From a virus, in the IMG/VR virus record IMGVR_UViG_3300004369_000685, positions 1 to 36,823 of that record: a stretch of DNA of 36,823 nt; one strand, written 5' to 3'. Both the position numbers and the translations under genes were made by a program. Each line of letters begins with the position of its first letter. Position 1 is the first letter of the stretch. The notes beneath the pieces were generated by a model that was not told where the DNA came from, did no database searches, and was given only the letters and a program-made list of their open reading frames with translations. Shown here one piece after another: positions 8,400 through 17,860 of this stretch.

Positions 8400-11300
8400 A
8401 TGTCATTTGCTAACACATTTATTACATTAAGCGACGTCGATATCACCAGCCTTCAGGCAGGTAAATTTTTACGAGTTAGGCCCAGTGGCAACCTAGAAAT
8501 CTCCCAATATGATATAACCACAGATACATTAACTGATGTGGTTACCTCAGGTGCATATACTCCTAGTGTTGGTCAAACATTGGTATATTCAGCAGATAAT
8601 AAATGGAGACCTGGCACATTAGATATATATAGTGCTGGAAATGGTCTAAACAAAGCAGGATTAACATTAAACGTAACAGCAGGTACTAATGGCGGATTAG
8701 TAAGTAATAGTTCAGGTGTGTATATTGCTGACGTTACAGATGCTGACAATGTTGCGGCAGTACATGGTAATGCAACTCATGTACCAGTTATAACAGTTGG
8801 CAGAGACGGTCGTATTACAGGTGTAACACCTACTGAGATCACTGTAACAGCGGCATCCAGTTTAACAGCAGATTATGTTGGCAATGTTGTAGGTACATCA
8901 GGACAGATTACAGTTACTGGCGGCACAGGAAATAATTCAAATGCCACATTAAATTTAGTATCAACAGGTGTTACAGCAGGTATATATGGTAATGCAACTG
9001 CTATACCTCGAATTACAGTTGATACTTACGGTAGAATTAGTTCAGTAGATGTTGTTAGTGTTGTAGTAAGTGGTAACGGAAGTTTAGATACAAACAACGT
9101 TACTACATTAGCATACGCAAATATACATGTTTCAGGTCAAACAAGTTTAGGTGCAGATAGAAAAGACGATGACTTAACTTTTGCAGGTGGCTTGGCTATA
9201 GATGCCACAACAGATGCAAATACAGATACAATTTATTTTGCACTTAATCCAACAGATGCGGCCGCAAATATGTCTATATCAGGATTTAGTGATGTAGATG
9301 CTTCAGGTATAACTAACGGTCAAGTTTTAATATGGAATAGTAGTACAAGTAAATTTGAAGCCGGAGACATGACCGGTGGCGGTGGTAGTGGCAACAGTAA
9401 TGTAAGTCTAACAGACTTTAGTGTAACCACAGCAACACCAAGTGGTAACGGCAGTTTAACATATGACAATGCAGGTGTATTTACATTTACACCAGCAAAC
9501 GTACAAGCAGGTGGAGGCTCAACACAAAGTTTAACTTGGGAATCAGGTACAAGTAACCTTTCTATTTCAAGTGGTAATAGTGTAGATTTATCAACACTAA
9601 GCCAAACATTAAGTATAGCAGGAAATGTTATCACAATAAGTGGTAGCAGTGATACAGTTGATTTAACATCAGCATTAGGTAATGTTGCAGGTAATTATGG
9701 AGACAGTAATGTTGCTAGTTACCTAAGTACAAACGGATACAGCAACGTTGATAGCGATGCACAAACATTAAGTTTAAGTGCAAATATTTTAACAATAAGT
9801 GGAAGTAACAGCACAGTAGACGTAGGTAAGACAAGATTTTATTATGCTAACCAAACAGACTTCCCAAGTGCTACAACATACCATGGTGCTATTGCTCACT
9901 CACATGCTGATGCGGCCATGTACTTTGCACACGGTGGCGCCTGGGTTAAAATACCAACAACAGGCGATATAACAACAGCAAATTCAAATATGCAGGCCTA
10001 TGTTGATGCAGAAATTACTACATTAATAGGCGGAGCCAATGTCAATTTAGATAGTTTGGCCGAAGTTGCCAATGCATTAGCAAATAGCAATACAGAATTA
10101 AGTACAGTAGCATTTACTGGTACATTTAGTGACTTACAATCTAGACCTGCAATATCACTAGCAGGTAGTGATTTAACATATGACGGCACCACACTTGATT
10201 TAAGTGGTGTTGGTGCTGTAGGACCACAAGGTAATGCTGGTACAGACGGTGTAAGTGTTACAAGTGCTACATTATCAAGTGACAATTTAATTTTAACATT
10301 AAGTAATGCAAGTACAATAGATGCAGGTAATGTTAGAGGACCAGTTGGACCTACAGGTGCCGCAGGACCACAAGGCGATGGTAATGCTGGTATTAGTTCA
10401 GCAAGTATAACTGGTAGTGGTAATTTAATTTTAACACTTAACGACAGTACAACTGTAGATGCTGGTAATGTTAAAGGTGATACAGGAGCCACAGGAGCAA
10501 CAGGTGTAGGTATTACAAGTACAACTTTGGTAGGCTCAAATCTTGTAATAAATTATTCAAATACTTCAACACAAGATGTTGGTAATATACAGGGCCCACA
10601 GGGTGATGCTGGTACTAACGGTGTAGATGTATCTAGTGCTACAGTAAATGGATCAGGTAACTTGATTATTACATTAAGTGATGCAAGTACAATTGATGCA
10701 GGTAATGTAAAAGGTGTTGATGGTGCTGTAGATCAAACTTTGAGTGTATCAGGAAATGTTATTACAATAAGTGGTAATAATGATACAGTTGACTTAACAA
10801 GCATGTTGGCTCCATATAGTAAAACAGATACAGATGCACAAGATTTAAGTATAACTGGTAATGTAATAAGTTTAACAGGACAATCAGGTAACGTAGATTT
10901 AACATCACTATTAGGTGCTTACATTAATACAGACTCTCAAACATTGAGTGTTGATAACTCATCAAATGTTGTTACTATTAGTGGTGGTAATACTATTGAT
11001 TTGAGTGATGTATTAGCAAATGCCAGTGGTGCAACAAGTTTATTAAACCTAACAGACGTAGGTTCAGATGGCACAAACGGACAAGTATTAACAACAGACG
11101 GTAACGGATCATTTACATTTACCACAGTAAGTGGCGGTGGCGGTAGTGGTGACATTACAAGTGTTGTAGCAGGTGTGGGTTTAACAGGTGGTGCAACATC
11201 AGGTGATGCCACAATAGACTTGGCAAACACAGCCGTAACACCAGGTTCATATGGAAGTGCTACTAAGTCACCAAGAATTACAGTTGATCAACAAGGTAGA

Positions 11301-11747
11301 ATTACAAGTGTTACTGAAGCAACCATCTCCGGTGGCGGAGGCGGTGGCGGAACCACAATAGAAAGATTTAAATTAAATTATGCAAGTAATGGAAATTTAG
11401 CAGGAACAAGTAATTTAACATCTGGTATAACAGCAGTTACAATCAATAGTAGCACTGGTGGTGAAGTAAGTATTGCATTTGATAGTGGTTCTTACAATTT
11501 ACCTCCTGGTGCTATCATGTTTTATGGATACGATTATACAAACAACAAATACTCTATAGTACCTTTTGAAACATCAATGGGTTATAGAGAAATAGCCGCA
11601 GGTGGGTCAAGTGGATCTCCCACATTGTTTGATGGTTCAAGCACACTAACTGTTAAATTAAGATTACGAGAAGCAGAAACTGGTGCAAGTAGAGGTGGTT
11701 TTGGTACAACCACACATGCCTGGGTACAATTTGTTATGTATGATTAG
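8400..11747 (+). CDS. tail-fibre protein with collagen-like repeats
   Basis: A 1115-residue, Gly/Ser/Thr/Asn-rich protein with very few Cys. The N-terminus (FANTFITLSDVDITSLQAGK) resembles the attachment part of other phage fibres. The motif (H/A)xPxITVxxxGRITxV occurs three times (GNATHVPVITVGRDGRI, GNATAIPRITVDTYGRI, GSATKSPRITVDQQGRI). Units like LSIAGNVITISG and SSxxxVDLTS alternate with short collagen-like Gly-X-Y stretches (GPQGNAGTDG, GPVGPTGAAGPQGDG, KGDTGATGATG, QGPQGDAGTNG). Gly-rich hinges (GGGGSG, GGGGGGG) precede a C-terminal globular domain, the likely receptor-binding tip. Trimeric fibres are built this way. It is preceded by AGGA and a late promoter and followed closely by a further virion gene. 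Confidence 0.85.
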   Translation: MSFANTFITLSDVDITSLQAGKFLRVRPSGNLEISQYDITTDTLTDVVTSGAYTPSVGQTLVYSADNKWRPGTLDIYSAGNGLNKAGLTLNVTAGTNGGLVSNSSGVYIADVTDADNVAAVHGNATHVPVITVGRDGRITGVTPTEITVTAASSLTADYVGNVVGTSGQITVTGGTGNNSNATLNLVSTGVTAGIYGNATAIPRITVDTYGRISSVDVVSVVVSGNGSLDTNNVTTLAYANIHVSGQTSLGADRKDDDLTFAGGLAIDATTDANTDTIYFALNPTDAAANMSISGFSDVDASGITNGQVLIWNSSTSKFEAGDMTGGGGSGNSNVSLTDFSVTTATPSGNGSLTYDNAGVFTFTPANVQAGGGSTQSLTWESGTSNLSISSGNSVDLSTLSQTLSIAGNVITISGSSDTVDLTSALGNVAGNYGDSNVASYLSTNGYSNVDSDAQTLSLSANILTISGSNSTVDVGKTRFYYANQTDFPSATTYHGAIAHSHADAAMYFAHGGAWVKIPTTGDITTANSNMQAYVDAEITTLIGGANVNLDSLAEVANALANSNTELSTVAFTGTFSDLQSRPAISLAGSDLTYDGTTLDLSGVGAVGPQGNAGTDGVSVTSATLSSDNLILTLSNASTIDAGNVRGPVGPTGAAGPQGDGNAGISSASITGSGNLILTLNDSTTVDAGNVKGDTGATGATGVGITSTTLVGSNLVINYSNTSTQDVGNIQGPQGDAGTNGVDVSSATVNGSGNLIITLSDASTIDAGNVKGVDGAVDQTLSVSGNVITISGNNDTVDLTSMLAPYSKTDTDAQDLSITGNVISLTGQSGNVDLTSLLGAYINTDSQTLSVDNSSNVVTISGGNTIDLSDVLANASGATSLLNLTDVGSDGTNGQVLTTDGNGSFTFTTVSGGGGSGDITSVVAGVGLTGGATSGDATIDLANTAVTPGSYGSATKSPRITVDQQGRITSVTEATISGGGGGGGTTIERFKLNYASNGNLAGTSNLTSGITAVTINSSTGGEVSIAFDSGSYNLPPGAIMFYGYDYTNNKYSIVPFETSMGYREIAAGGSSGSPTLFDGSSTLTVKLRLREAETGASRGGFGTTTHAWVQFVMYD

Positions 11748-11755
11748 GAATAATA

Positions 11756-13768
11756 ATGGCATCTTATAAATCAAGACAAATAAAATTAAACTATCCTAAT
11801 AAAGTTTTAAGTGTGACTGCTACAAGCATAGCAGGTACTGATTATTGGCCGCATCAAAATGGCTCCGGTGATTTATGGTATAGTGGTTCTGCAAGTCCAA
11901 AATATTACAGATGGCAAATAACATTTACTGTTACAGAACAACAACATGGCTCACACCTTACCAGAGACGACTTCAGATATAATGGTTTAGATGTTATTGT
12001 GGGCGACTGGATAGGTGGTGCCACAACAGGACAATGTCTTAAAATTATTTCTATTACATCAAAAACAAAAACAAGTGTAACCTGTGTAGTTGAAGATTGG
12101 TTAAGATACAATACATTTAAATCAACAACAGGTAACGGTATATTTGGTACTGGTGCCGCAGTTATTTTTACCCTTAACGAAAATGGTATTCCAATGTTGG
12201 ACCCACTTCCAACATCAGTATCAAGTTCTTTCTTTACAGAAGTATTAAGTAGATTTAATTATTTGAATCCTCAACTAAACTATGTGTTAGAAAAAACTGC
12301 ACATGGTTTTTCAAAAGGCGATGTTATAAGTGTAACATCAAATGGATTTGAAAAGGCAAATGCCATCACAGCAGATAGGATGATAGGTATAGTTACTGAA
12401 ACAGGTCCAGGACCAAATCAGTTTATGATATTGCCTAACAACAGAGTTATTGATTTTGATCCTGGTATACCTGGTGTACAGGGAGATTACATATATGTTG
12501 ATTCTTCTGGTACTTTAAGTAATACAGATGCTGGAAGTGGAAAAGTTGCATTTTTAAATATTCAAAGTGCGGTACCTACTATATTAACAGGCGATCAAGG
12601 TAATCCTGTAATAGGAGATGGTAATGTTATTATATTTAATGGTGTAAGTATCACATTTAGTGGAACTGGCGGTTCATCAAATATATCTGAAATTTCAAAT
12701 CAGTTAAATGCAGAAACCAGTAATACCTTTATAGTTGCAAGTACATTGCCTAAAGAAAGTGTAGCAACAGCAGATAGTGGAAATACAATTTATGGACTAA
12801 TTGGTGGGTATGTTCCATTTAGTGCGTACATTGACTCAGGTAGTGGTAACACATTAGTTAATTTTACTGCCAACGGTAGTGTGTATGCAACAGTTAGTAC
12901 TCCACAAGATATGGCTACAGATATTAATGCGGCTAACATAGCCAACTTAACTGTTACAGCAACAACAACAGAATTGTCGTTATCAGATGTAAATGGCAAT
13001 GCCATTACTATTAGTAACGGTAATGCTGATACAGGTGGTTATTATTTTGTGGGAGCCAGTAATATATCTGGTCTACCTGCAACAACGGCGGCCACTAATG
13101 CAGATAAACTAAGACTTACCAGAGACGATGGCGGAGAAATTTTAATTTTTGAAGATTCTACCTTATTCCAAGATCAAACAGGAATCTTCTCGGCACACAC
13201 AGGTAGTGTTACTCTAGCAATGAACATTGAACAAGGTGTGCGTACTGGTGGCACAACTGTGGTAGGTAGTACAAGTGCCAGAGATGCCTTAGCACCAGCG
13301 GCCGGTGACCAGGCTTATGTTACTAATAAAGGTGACGGTGAATGGGGTCTATATTTATATACTGGTAGTGCCTGGGTACAAGTTTCAGATGCCGATAGTG
13401 CCAACGTTGATGCTAAAACACTTATAACTACATTCACAATGCCTGTTGGTGGATTCGGTTCAAGCACAACACAAAACTTAGGAAATATATCTCCTGGTAG
13501 AAAAATACAAAGTGTTAGTGTAGAAGTAGATACTGCATTTAGTGGATACTCAGGAAACATTTCACCAAACATAGAAGTAGGAACTATTTTAGATCCTGAT
13601 GTTTATTGTGATAGCCCTAGTAATGATTTAACTGAGTTGGGTTCATTTATTTGTAATCCAGAATATGTTTATCCAGATTCAAACACCCAAGATCAGACTA
13701 TCCGAGCACGTTGTAATCACTACAATGCCACTGCTGGAAACGTTATAGTTAAACTGACCTACATCTAA
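11756..13768 (+). CDS. putative virion/tail-fibre associated protein
   Basis: A 670-residue beta-rich protein starting 8 bases after the collagen-like fibre gene and preceded by AGGAA, so very likely co-transcribed with it. The N-terminal 130 residues look like a folded domain with many aromatic residues (YWPHQNGSGDLWYSG). The middle has low-complexity Ser/Thr/Asn/Gly sequence like its neighbours. A segment VGSTSARDALAPAAGDQAYVTNKGDGEWGLYLYTGSAW fits the 'parameter/label' modules found in phage fibre and baseplate-attached proteins. The C-terminal domain carries Cys residues (DVYCDSPSND, FICNPEY, RCNHYN), unlike the other fibres. Exact role unknown. Confidence 0.7.
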   Translation: MASYKSRQIKLNYPNKVLSVTATSIAGTDYWPHQNGSGDLWYSGSASPKYYRWQITFTVTEQQHGSHLTRDDFRYNGLDVIVGDWIGGATTGQCLKIISITSKTKTSVTCVVEDWLRYNTFKSTTGNGIFGTGAAVIFTLNENGIPMLDPLPTSVSSSFFTEVLSRFNYLNPQLNYVLEKTAHGFSKGDVISVTSNGFEKANAITADRMIGIVTETGPGPNQFMILPNNRVIDFDPGIPGVQGDYIYVDSSGTLSNTDAGSGKVAFLNIQSAVPTILTGDQGNPVIGDGNVIIFNGVSITFSGTGGSSNISEISNQLNAETSNTFIVASTLPKESVATADSGNTIYGLIGGYVPFSAYIDSGSGNTLVNFTANGSVYATVSTPQDMATDINAANIANLTVTATTTELSLSDVNGNAITISNGNADTGGYYFVGASNISGLPATTAATNADKLRLTRDDGGEILIFEDSTLFQDQTGIFSAHTGSVTLAMNIEQGVRTGGTTVVGSTSARDALAPAAGDQAYVTNKGDGEWGLYLYTGSAWVQVSDADSANVDAKTLITTFTMPVGGFGSSTTQNLGNISPGRKIQSVSVEVDTAFSGYSGNISPNIEVGTILDPDVYCDSPSNDLTELGSFICNPEYVYPDSNTQDQTIRARCNHYNATAGNVIVKLTYI

Positions 13769-13784
13769 AAAATCCTTAAAAACA

Positions 13785-13792
13785 GATAAATA
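13785..13792 (+). promoter_or_regulatory. T4-type late promoter (GATAAATA)
   Basis: GATAAATACT lies 70 bases before the second large fibre gene, leaving a 5' leader of about 64 bases, the longest in the window. Confidence 0.75.
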
Positions 13793-13797
13793 CTAGT

Positions 13798-13830
13798 AAC
13801 GTTCAGCGAAAGCAAACGTTATCGATAACG
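13798..13830 (+). promoter_or_regulatory. structured 5' leader of the repeat fibre mRNA
   Basis: Two hairpins that cannot form together are visible. One pairs AACGTT (13798-13803) with AACGTT (13815-13820) around a GC-GAAA-GC tetraloop. The other is the perfect 14-base palindrome CGTTATCGATAACG (13817-13830). The second AACGTT is shared. They lie between the late promoter and the AGGAG ribosome-binding site. They could stabilise the mRNA, bind a protein or tune translation. Confidence 0.4.
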
Positions 13831-13861
13831 AATTAGAACACATAAGTATTAGGAGATACAA

Positions 13862-16800
13862 ATGGCTGATATTAAAAACTTTGGTATCAAAGGTATAGCG
13901 GCTGATGTGCAAATGGGTAAATCTGGTGGACGTTTAAAATACGATTCCAATAACGGAAGATTTGACTTAACGGAAAGTGATGGATCTACTCTTGAAGATT
14001 TAAGACTAGGTACTGTTACAGCAGGTGCTTGGAATGGCACAGCAATCAGTTCAACATACGGTGGTACCGGGCAAGACTTCAGTGGAAGTTCAGGTGTTAT
14101 AAAAGTCTCAAGTGGAACATTCTCAGCGGCGGCTTTGGATCTTACTGCAGATGTTACAGGTGCTTTACCAGTAGCAAATGGTGGTACAGGTGCAACTTCG
14201 GCTGAAGATGCTAGAACAAACTTAGGACTTGGAAACCTTTCAGTACAAGCAAGTAACAGCGTCAATATTGACGGTGGTGCTATTGATGGTACTGTTATAG
14301 GAGCCAACTCAGCGGCGGCTGGTACATTTACAACAATAAATGCATCAGGTGCCATTACAGGTAACTTGACAGGTACAGCCGATGATGCAGACGCATTATC
14401 AAGTGCCGTTACTATTAACCTTAGTTCAGACGCTACAGGTTCAGCAACTTTTACAAATGCCGGCGATCAAGCCAACATTACTGTAACACTTGCTAACTCA
14501 GGCGTAAGTGCTGGTAATTATGGTAGTTCAAGTGCTATCCCTGTAATTACAGTAGATGCAAAAGGTAGAATCACAGCAGTAAGTACTGCGGCTACTTCAA
14601 GCACATTAACAATTGGAGCCGATAACGGTTCTGATGATACTGTTACAGTTGGAACAGACACTCTTAACTTTGCTGGTACAAACAACGAGATTGAAACAAC
14701 AGTTAGTGATAATACAATTACTATTGGATTACCTAACGACGTAACAATAGGTAATAACCTAACTGTTACTGGTAGTTTCTTATCAGATGACGTAACAGCA
14801 GATACTGTTACAATTAACGGTAACTTAACAGTTACAGGTACGCAAACAATAACAAACTCTACAACAGTTGAAATTGCAGATCCAATTTTTACAATTGGTG
14901 ATGATGCTTCAGATGATAATCTAGATAGAGGTATTAAATTTAAATATAACAGTAGTGGTGCTAAAGCCGGTTTCTTTGGTTTTGATGACTCAACTGGTGT
15001 ATTTACATTTATCCCAGACGCAACTGACTCAGGTTCAGTTCTGTCAGGTTCTGCAGGTGCGGTTAAGTTTGGTGCGGTAGAAGGTACATCATTTAGTGAT
15101 GGTACTATTTCTGGTGTTACATTTATTGATGAAGACAATATGGCTTCTGATAGTGCAACAGCAATTCCAACACAGCAATCTGTTAAAGCATACGTTGATG
15201 CTCAAGTTACTGCACAAGACTTGGATTTCCAAGGCGACAGTGGCGGAGCATTAAGCATTGACATTGATTCAGAAACTTTAACCTTAGCAGGTGGAACCGG
15301 AATCAGTTCTGTAGGTAGTGGTAACTCCATTACATTTAATCTTGACACTCAAATGGGTTCAGGAAATGCCGCAACTACACCAGGTAGTTTTGGTAGTTCT
15401 ACAGCAATTCCAGTTTTAACTGTTAATGCACAAGGACAAATTACACAAGTAGATACAGCGTCAATTAGTACATCATTCACATTAAGTGATGGTAGTAACA
15501 CTCAAACAGTTAATGGTGGCGACACTTTAGTTGTTGCAGGTGGTACAGGACTTACATCAACAGTTTCGGCTACTGATACTGTAACACTCGACCTAGATAA
15601 TACTGCCGTATCAGCAGGAGATTATGGTAGTGCTACTGCAATTCCAACATTTACAGTTGATGCACAAGGTCGTATTACAGCGGCCGGTGAAGCCTCTATA
15701 AGCTCAGACTTAACAGTTGGTGCTGATAGTGGTACAGATGACGTTGTAAGAGTTGGAACTGATACATTAAACTTTGCAGGTACATCAAACGAAACTACAA
15801 CAACAGTTAGTAACAATACTATTACTGTTGGATTAGCAAGTTCAGTATCTGGATTAACAAGTGTAAGTGCAACAACTTTAACAGACGGTACTTTAAGTGC
15901 ATCAAGTGGTGCAATTACAGGTGCTACAGATATTACTGCTTCAGGAACCGTACAATTTGGTTCATTAAGTGATGGTAGTATTAGTATTTCTGGATTTGTT
16001 GATGAAGACAACATGGCTAGTGATAGTGCTACTCTTGTTCCTACACAACAATCAGTTAAAGCATACGTGGATTCAGTTGCAACAGCGGCTGACTTGGACT
16101 TCCAAGGCGATTCAGGTGGTGCTCTATCAATTGATTTAGATAGTGAAACACTTACTGTTGCTGGTGGAACTAACATCAATACTGCAGGTAGTGGAAACAC
16201 ATTAACTGTAAACCTTGACACATCATTGTCAGGACTAACAGCCGTAACAGCCAGTGGAGCAATCCAAGGTGGTAGTTTAACAGACGGAACAGCAACACTT
16301 ACAGGTGGTGCTTTAAGTGGTGTTACAACTATTGCTACATCAGGTGATGTTACAGTTGGTGGTAACTTAACTGTTAGTGGTACAACTACTAGTGTAAATT
16401 CAACCAATACAACTATTTCAGATACATTGGTTGTTCTACAATCTGGTTTAACCGGTGCTAACCCTAACGACATTGGTCACATTTACGAAAGAGGTTCCGA
16501 TGGAGACAACGGATTCTTAGGATGGGATCAAAGTGTTGATAGGTTTATAGCGGCTACAACAACTGCTGATGGTTCAGGTACAGGTGACTTGACACTAACA
16601 GCGGCTGACTTTGAAGCGGCAGGATTTACTGGTACAAGTGCTACAATTAGTGGTGTTGTAAGTTTTGGTACATTAACAGATTCAGGTGAGAGCATTGCTG
16701 TTACTAAATTTGTTGATGAAGCAGACGGTATTGGTAGTAACGATAATGATACTACTATTCCAACTTCAGCGGCAGTTATTGACTATGTTGAAAACAATGG

Positions 16801-17167
16801 TGGTGACGGACTTTTATTAAGAAGTGCTATATCAAGCGGAAATTCAACTGTTTCTATTGGTACAGTACCTAATGTAAGTTCAAGAACTTACTATGCAGAA
16901 AAAATGGTATTAAAAGTAAGCACAGGATTTAGTGGTAATAATGTAAATTACGTTACTGTTAAAGAAAATGCAGGTGCTGGTAATACTATTGTTGCTAGAG
17001 TAGACGCAGATATTACTACAGTTGGAAACTACATCATAGAATTAGATGGCGATGTTGAGCTAACAAAAAATGCGGCGGTTACCGTAGCATTCTTTGACGC
17101 TAGTGACAACCCAGTTTCACCTTCAGCAGGTGCGGCTGTGGCCTCAGTATATTATAATTACGTTTAA
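13862..17167 (+). CDS. tail-fibre protein built of two long internal repeats
   Basis: A 1101-residue fibre-like protein with an AGGAG site upstream. The N-terminus (MADIKNFGIKGIAADVQMGKSGGRLKYD) looks like a conserved fibre base. The shaft is made of two super-repeats. Both contain, in order, a LTIGAD/LTVGAD module with VGTDTLNFAG, a DEDNMASDSAT-PTQQSVKAYVD module and a QGDSGGALSID module; a GNLTVTG/GNLTVSG module is present twice as well. The motif GSxxAIPxxTVxAxGxIT occurs three times (from about residues 220, 517 and 592). The C-terminal about 120 residues (AISSGNSTVSIGTVPNVSS onward) differ and are the likely host-binding tip. Such modules are common in marine phage fibres and are prone to recombination. 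Confidence 0.85.
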   Translation: MADIKNFGIKGIAADVQMGKSGGRLKYDSNNGRFDLTESDGSTLEDLRLGTVTAGAWNGTAISSTYGGTGQDFSGSSGVIKVSSGTFSAAALDLTADVTGALPVANGGTGATSAEDARTNLGLGNLSVQASNSVNIDGGAIDGTVIGANSAAAGTFTTINASGAITGNLTGTADDADALSSAVTINLSSDATGSATFTNAGDQANITVTLANSGVSAGNYGSSSAIPVITVDAKGRITAVSTAATSSTLTIGADNGSDDTVTVGTDTLNFAGTNNEIETTVSDNTITIGLPNDVTIGNNLTVTGSFLSDDVTADTVTINGNLTVTGTQTITNSTTVEIADPIFTIGDDASDDNLDRGIKFKYNSSGAKAGFFGFDDSTGVFTFIPDATDSGSVLSGSAGAVKFGAVEGTSFSDGTISGVTFIDEDNMASDSATAIPTQQSVKAYVDAQVTAQDLDFQGDSGGALSIDIDSETLTLAGGTGISSVGSGNSITFNLDTQMGSGNAATTPGSFGSSTAIPVLTVNAQGQITQVDTASISTSFTLSDGSNTQTVNGGDTLVVAGGTGLTSTVSATDTVTLDLDNTAVSAGDYGSATAIPTFTVDAQGRITAAGEASISSDLTVGADSGTDDVVRVGTDTLNFAGTSNETTTTVSNNTITVGLASSVSGLTSVSATTLTDGTLSASSGAITGATDITASGTVQFGSLSDGSISISGFVDEDNMASDSATLVPTQQSVKAYVDSVATAADLDFQGDSGGALSIDLDSETLTVAGGTNINTAGSGNTLTVNLDTSLSGLTAVTASGAIQGGSLTDGTATLTGGALSGVTTIATSGDVTVGGNLTVSGTTTSVNSTNTTISDTLVVLQSGLTGANPNDIGHIYERGSDGDNGFLGWDQSVDRFIAATTTADGSGTGDLTLTAADFEAAGFTGTSATISGVVSFGTLTDSGESIAVTKFVDEADGIGSNDNDTTIPTSAAVIDYVENNGGDGLLLRSAISSGNSTVSIGTVPNVSSRTYYAEKMVLKVSTGFSGNNVNYVTVKENAGAGNTIVARVDADITTVGNYIIELDGDVELTKNAAVTVAFFDASDNPVSPSAGAAVASVYYNYV

Positions 17168-17188
17168 TCCTAGGTAGGGAGTAACATT

Positions 17189-17216
17189 AAAGGGCGGTTT
17201 TTACCGCCCTTTTTTA
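17189..17216 (+). terminator. terminator between convergent genes
   Basis: A perfect 10-bp stem (AAAGGGCGGT at 17189-17198, ACCGCCCTTT at 17203-17212) with a TTTT loop and a T-tract to 17215. It clearly ends the fibre operon on the plus strand. It also sits just past the stop of the minus-strand gene, but its T-run in that direction is short, so it is only partly bidirectional. Confidence 0.9.
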
Positions 17217-17786
17217 TCTTCTAGCATCTGCTCTAAATGATGTTATTAGTGTAATACTATCTACCATACTCATGTTTGGACTTAAACTCCAGGGAATATG
17301 AGCAGGCCAAAATACAATTTTATATTTTTTAGGTTTTATAAAAATTGTATTTTCTTGAGTGTTTTGACCTGCATAAAGTTTTGTACCATAATTATGCAAT
17401 GCCAGATGTGACCCTTTATTTGTTGTTTGTAAAAACAAAGCACCATTATACCATCTTTGTGGTTCAATATTTACAGGATATGAATGTCTTGGTGCTACAC
17501 TTATAAGATACGGATTTAATAAATCTATATTTCTTTCAACCTTTAGTTTAAAATCTTTAACAACGTTTTTTACAAATACTTCTGCTATTAAGTTAGAAAC
17601 TTGTGGCAAAACACCTTCTAAAGGAAATTGTTTATTTGTATGCCATCCATAGTTCATTTCTATTGTTATGCCAGAATCTTTAGATGCTGATATGCCTTGT
17701 TGTATATTTTGATTTAATTCACTTGATATTTCTAAATCACTTTCATATATATAATCTGGAAAAATTGTTGATCTTTTAAATGCCAT
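17214..17786 (-). CDS. possible 2OG-Fe(II) oxygenase-like protein
   Basis: The only gene read from the minus strand: 190 residues, no signal peptide. The segment MNYGWHTNKQFPLEGVLPQV resembles the 'GWxSxxxL' region of the small phage 2-oxoglutarate/Fe(II) oxygenase family, and APRHSYPVNIEPQRWYNGALFL resembles its jelly-roll core with W-x-G and a candidate metal His. WPAHIPWSLSP could supply the distal His, and the C-terminal TLITSFRADA fits the usual final strand. The normal HxD/HxN metal motif is not clear, so activity is unproven. Such enzymes in phages are thought to modify DNA, RNA or proteins. A fibre-associated or assembly function is an alternative. It lies between the fibre genes and the divergent HAD gene. 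Confidence 0.45.
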   Translation of the reverse strand: MAFKRSTIFPDYIYESDLEISSELNQNIQQGISASKDSGITIEMNYGWHTNKQFPLEGVLPQVSNLIAEVFVKNVVKDFKLKVERNIDLLNPYLISVAPRHSYPVNIEPQRWYNGALFLQTTNKGSHLALHNYGTKLYAGQNTQENTIFIKPKKYKIVFWPAHIPWSLSPNMSMVDSITLITSFRADARR

Positions 17787-17808
17787 ACATATATTTACCT
17801 AAAAACAC

Positions 17809-17836
17809 TTGACAAACCTTTGTTTTTTAGTATAAT
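17809..17836 (+). promoter_or_regulatory. sigma70-type promoter for the HAD hydrolase operon
   Basis: TTGACA (17809-17814), 16-base spacer, TATAAT (17831-17836). The predicted +1 is about 17843, giving a leader of 18 bases with AGGA before the ATG at 17861. Confidence 0.85.
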
Positions 17837-17860
17837 AGTTATGTAATATAGGAAATAAAA

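Noticed and set aside
15622-16473. 283-codon open frame on the minus strand opposite the repeat fibre
   Set aside because: It is a shadow of a strongly biased plus-strand gene: low complexity, rich in Val, Pro, Ser and Leu, without ribosome-binding site or known domain. Similar minus-strand frames at 14518-15138, 9998-10492 and 13849-14355 are rejected for the same reason.
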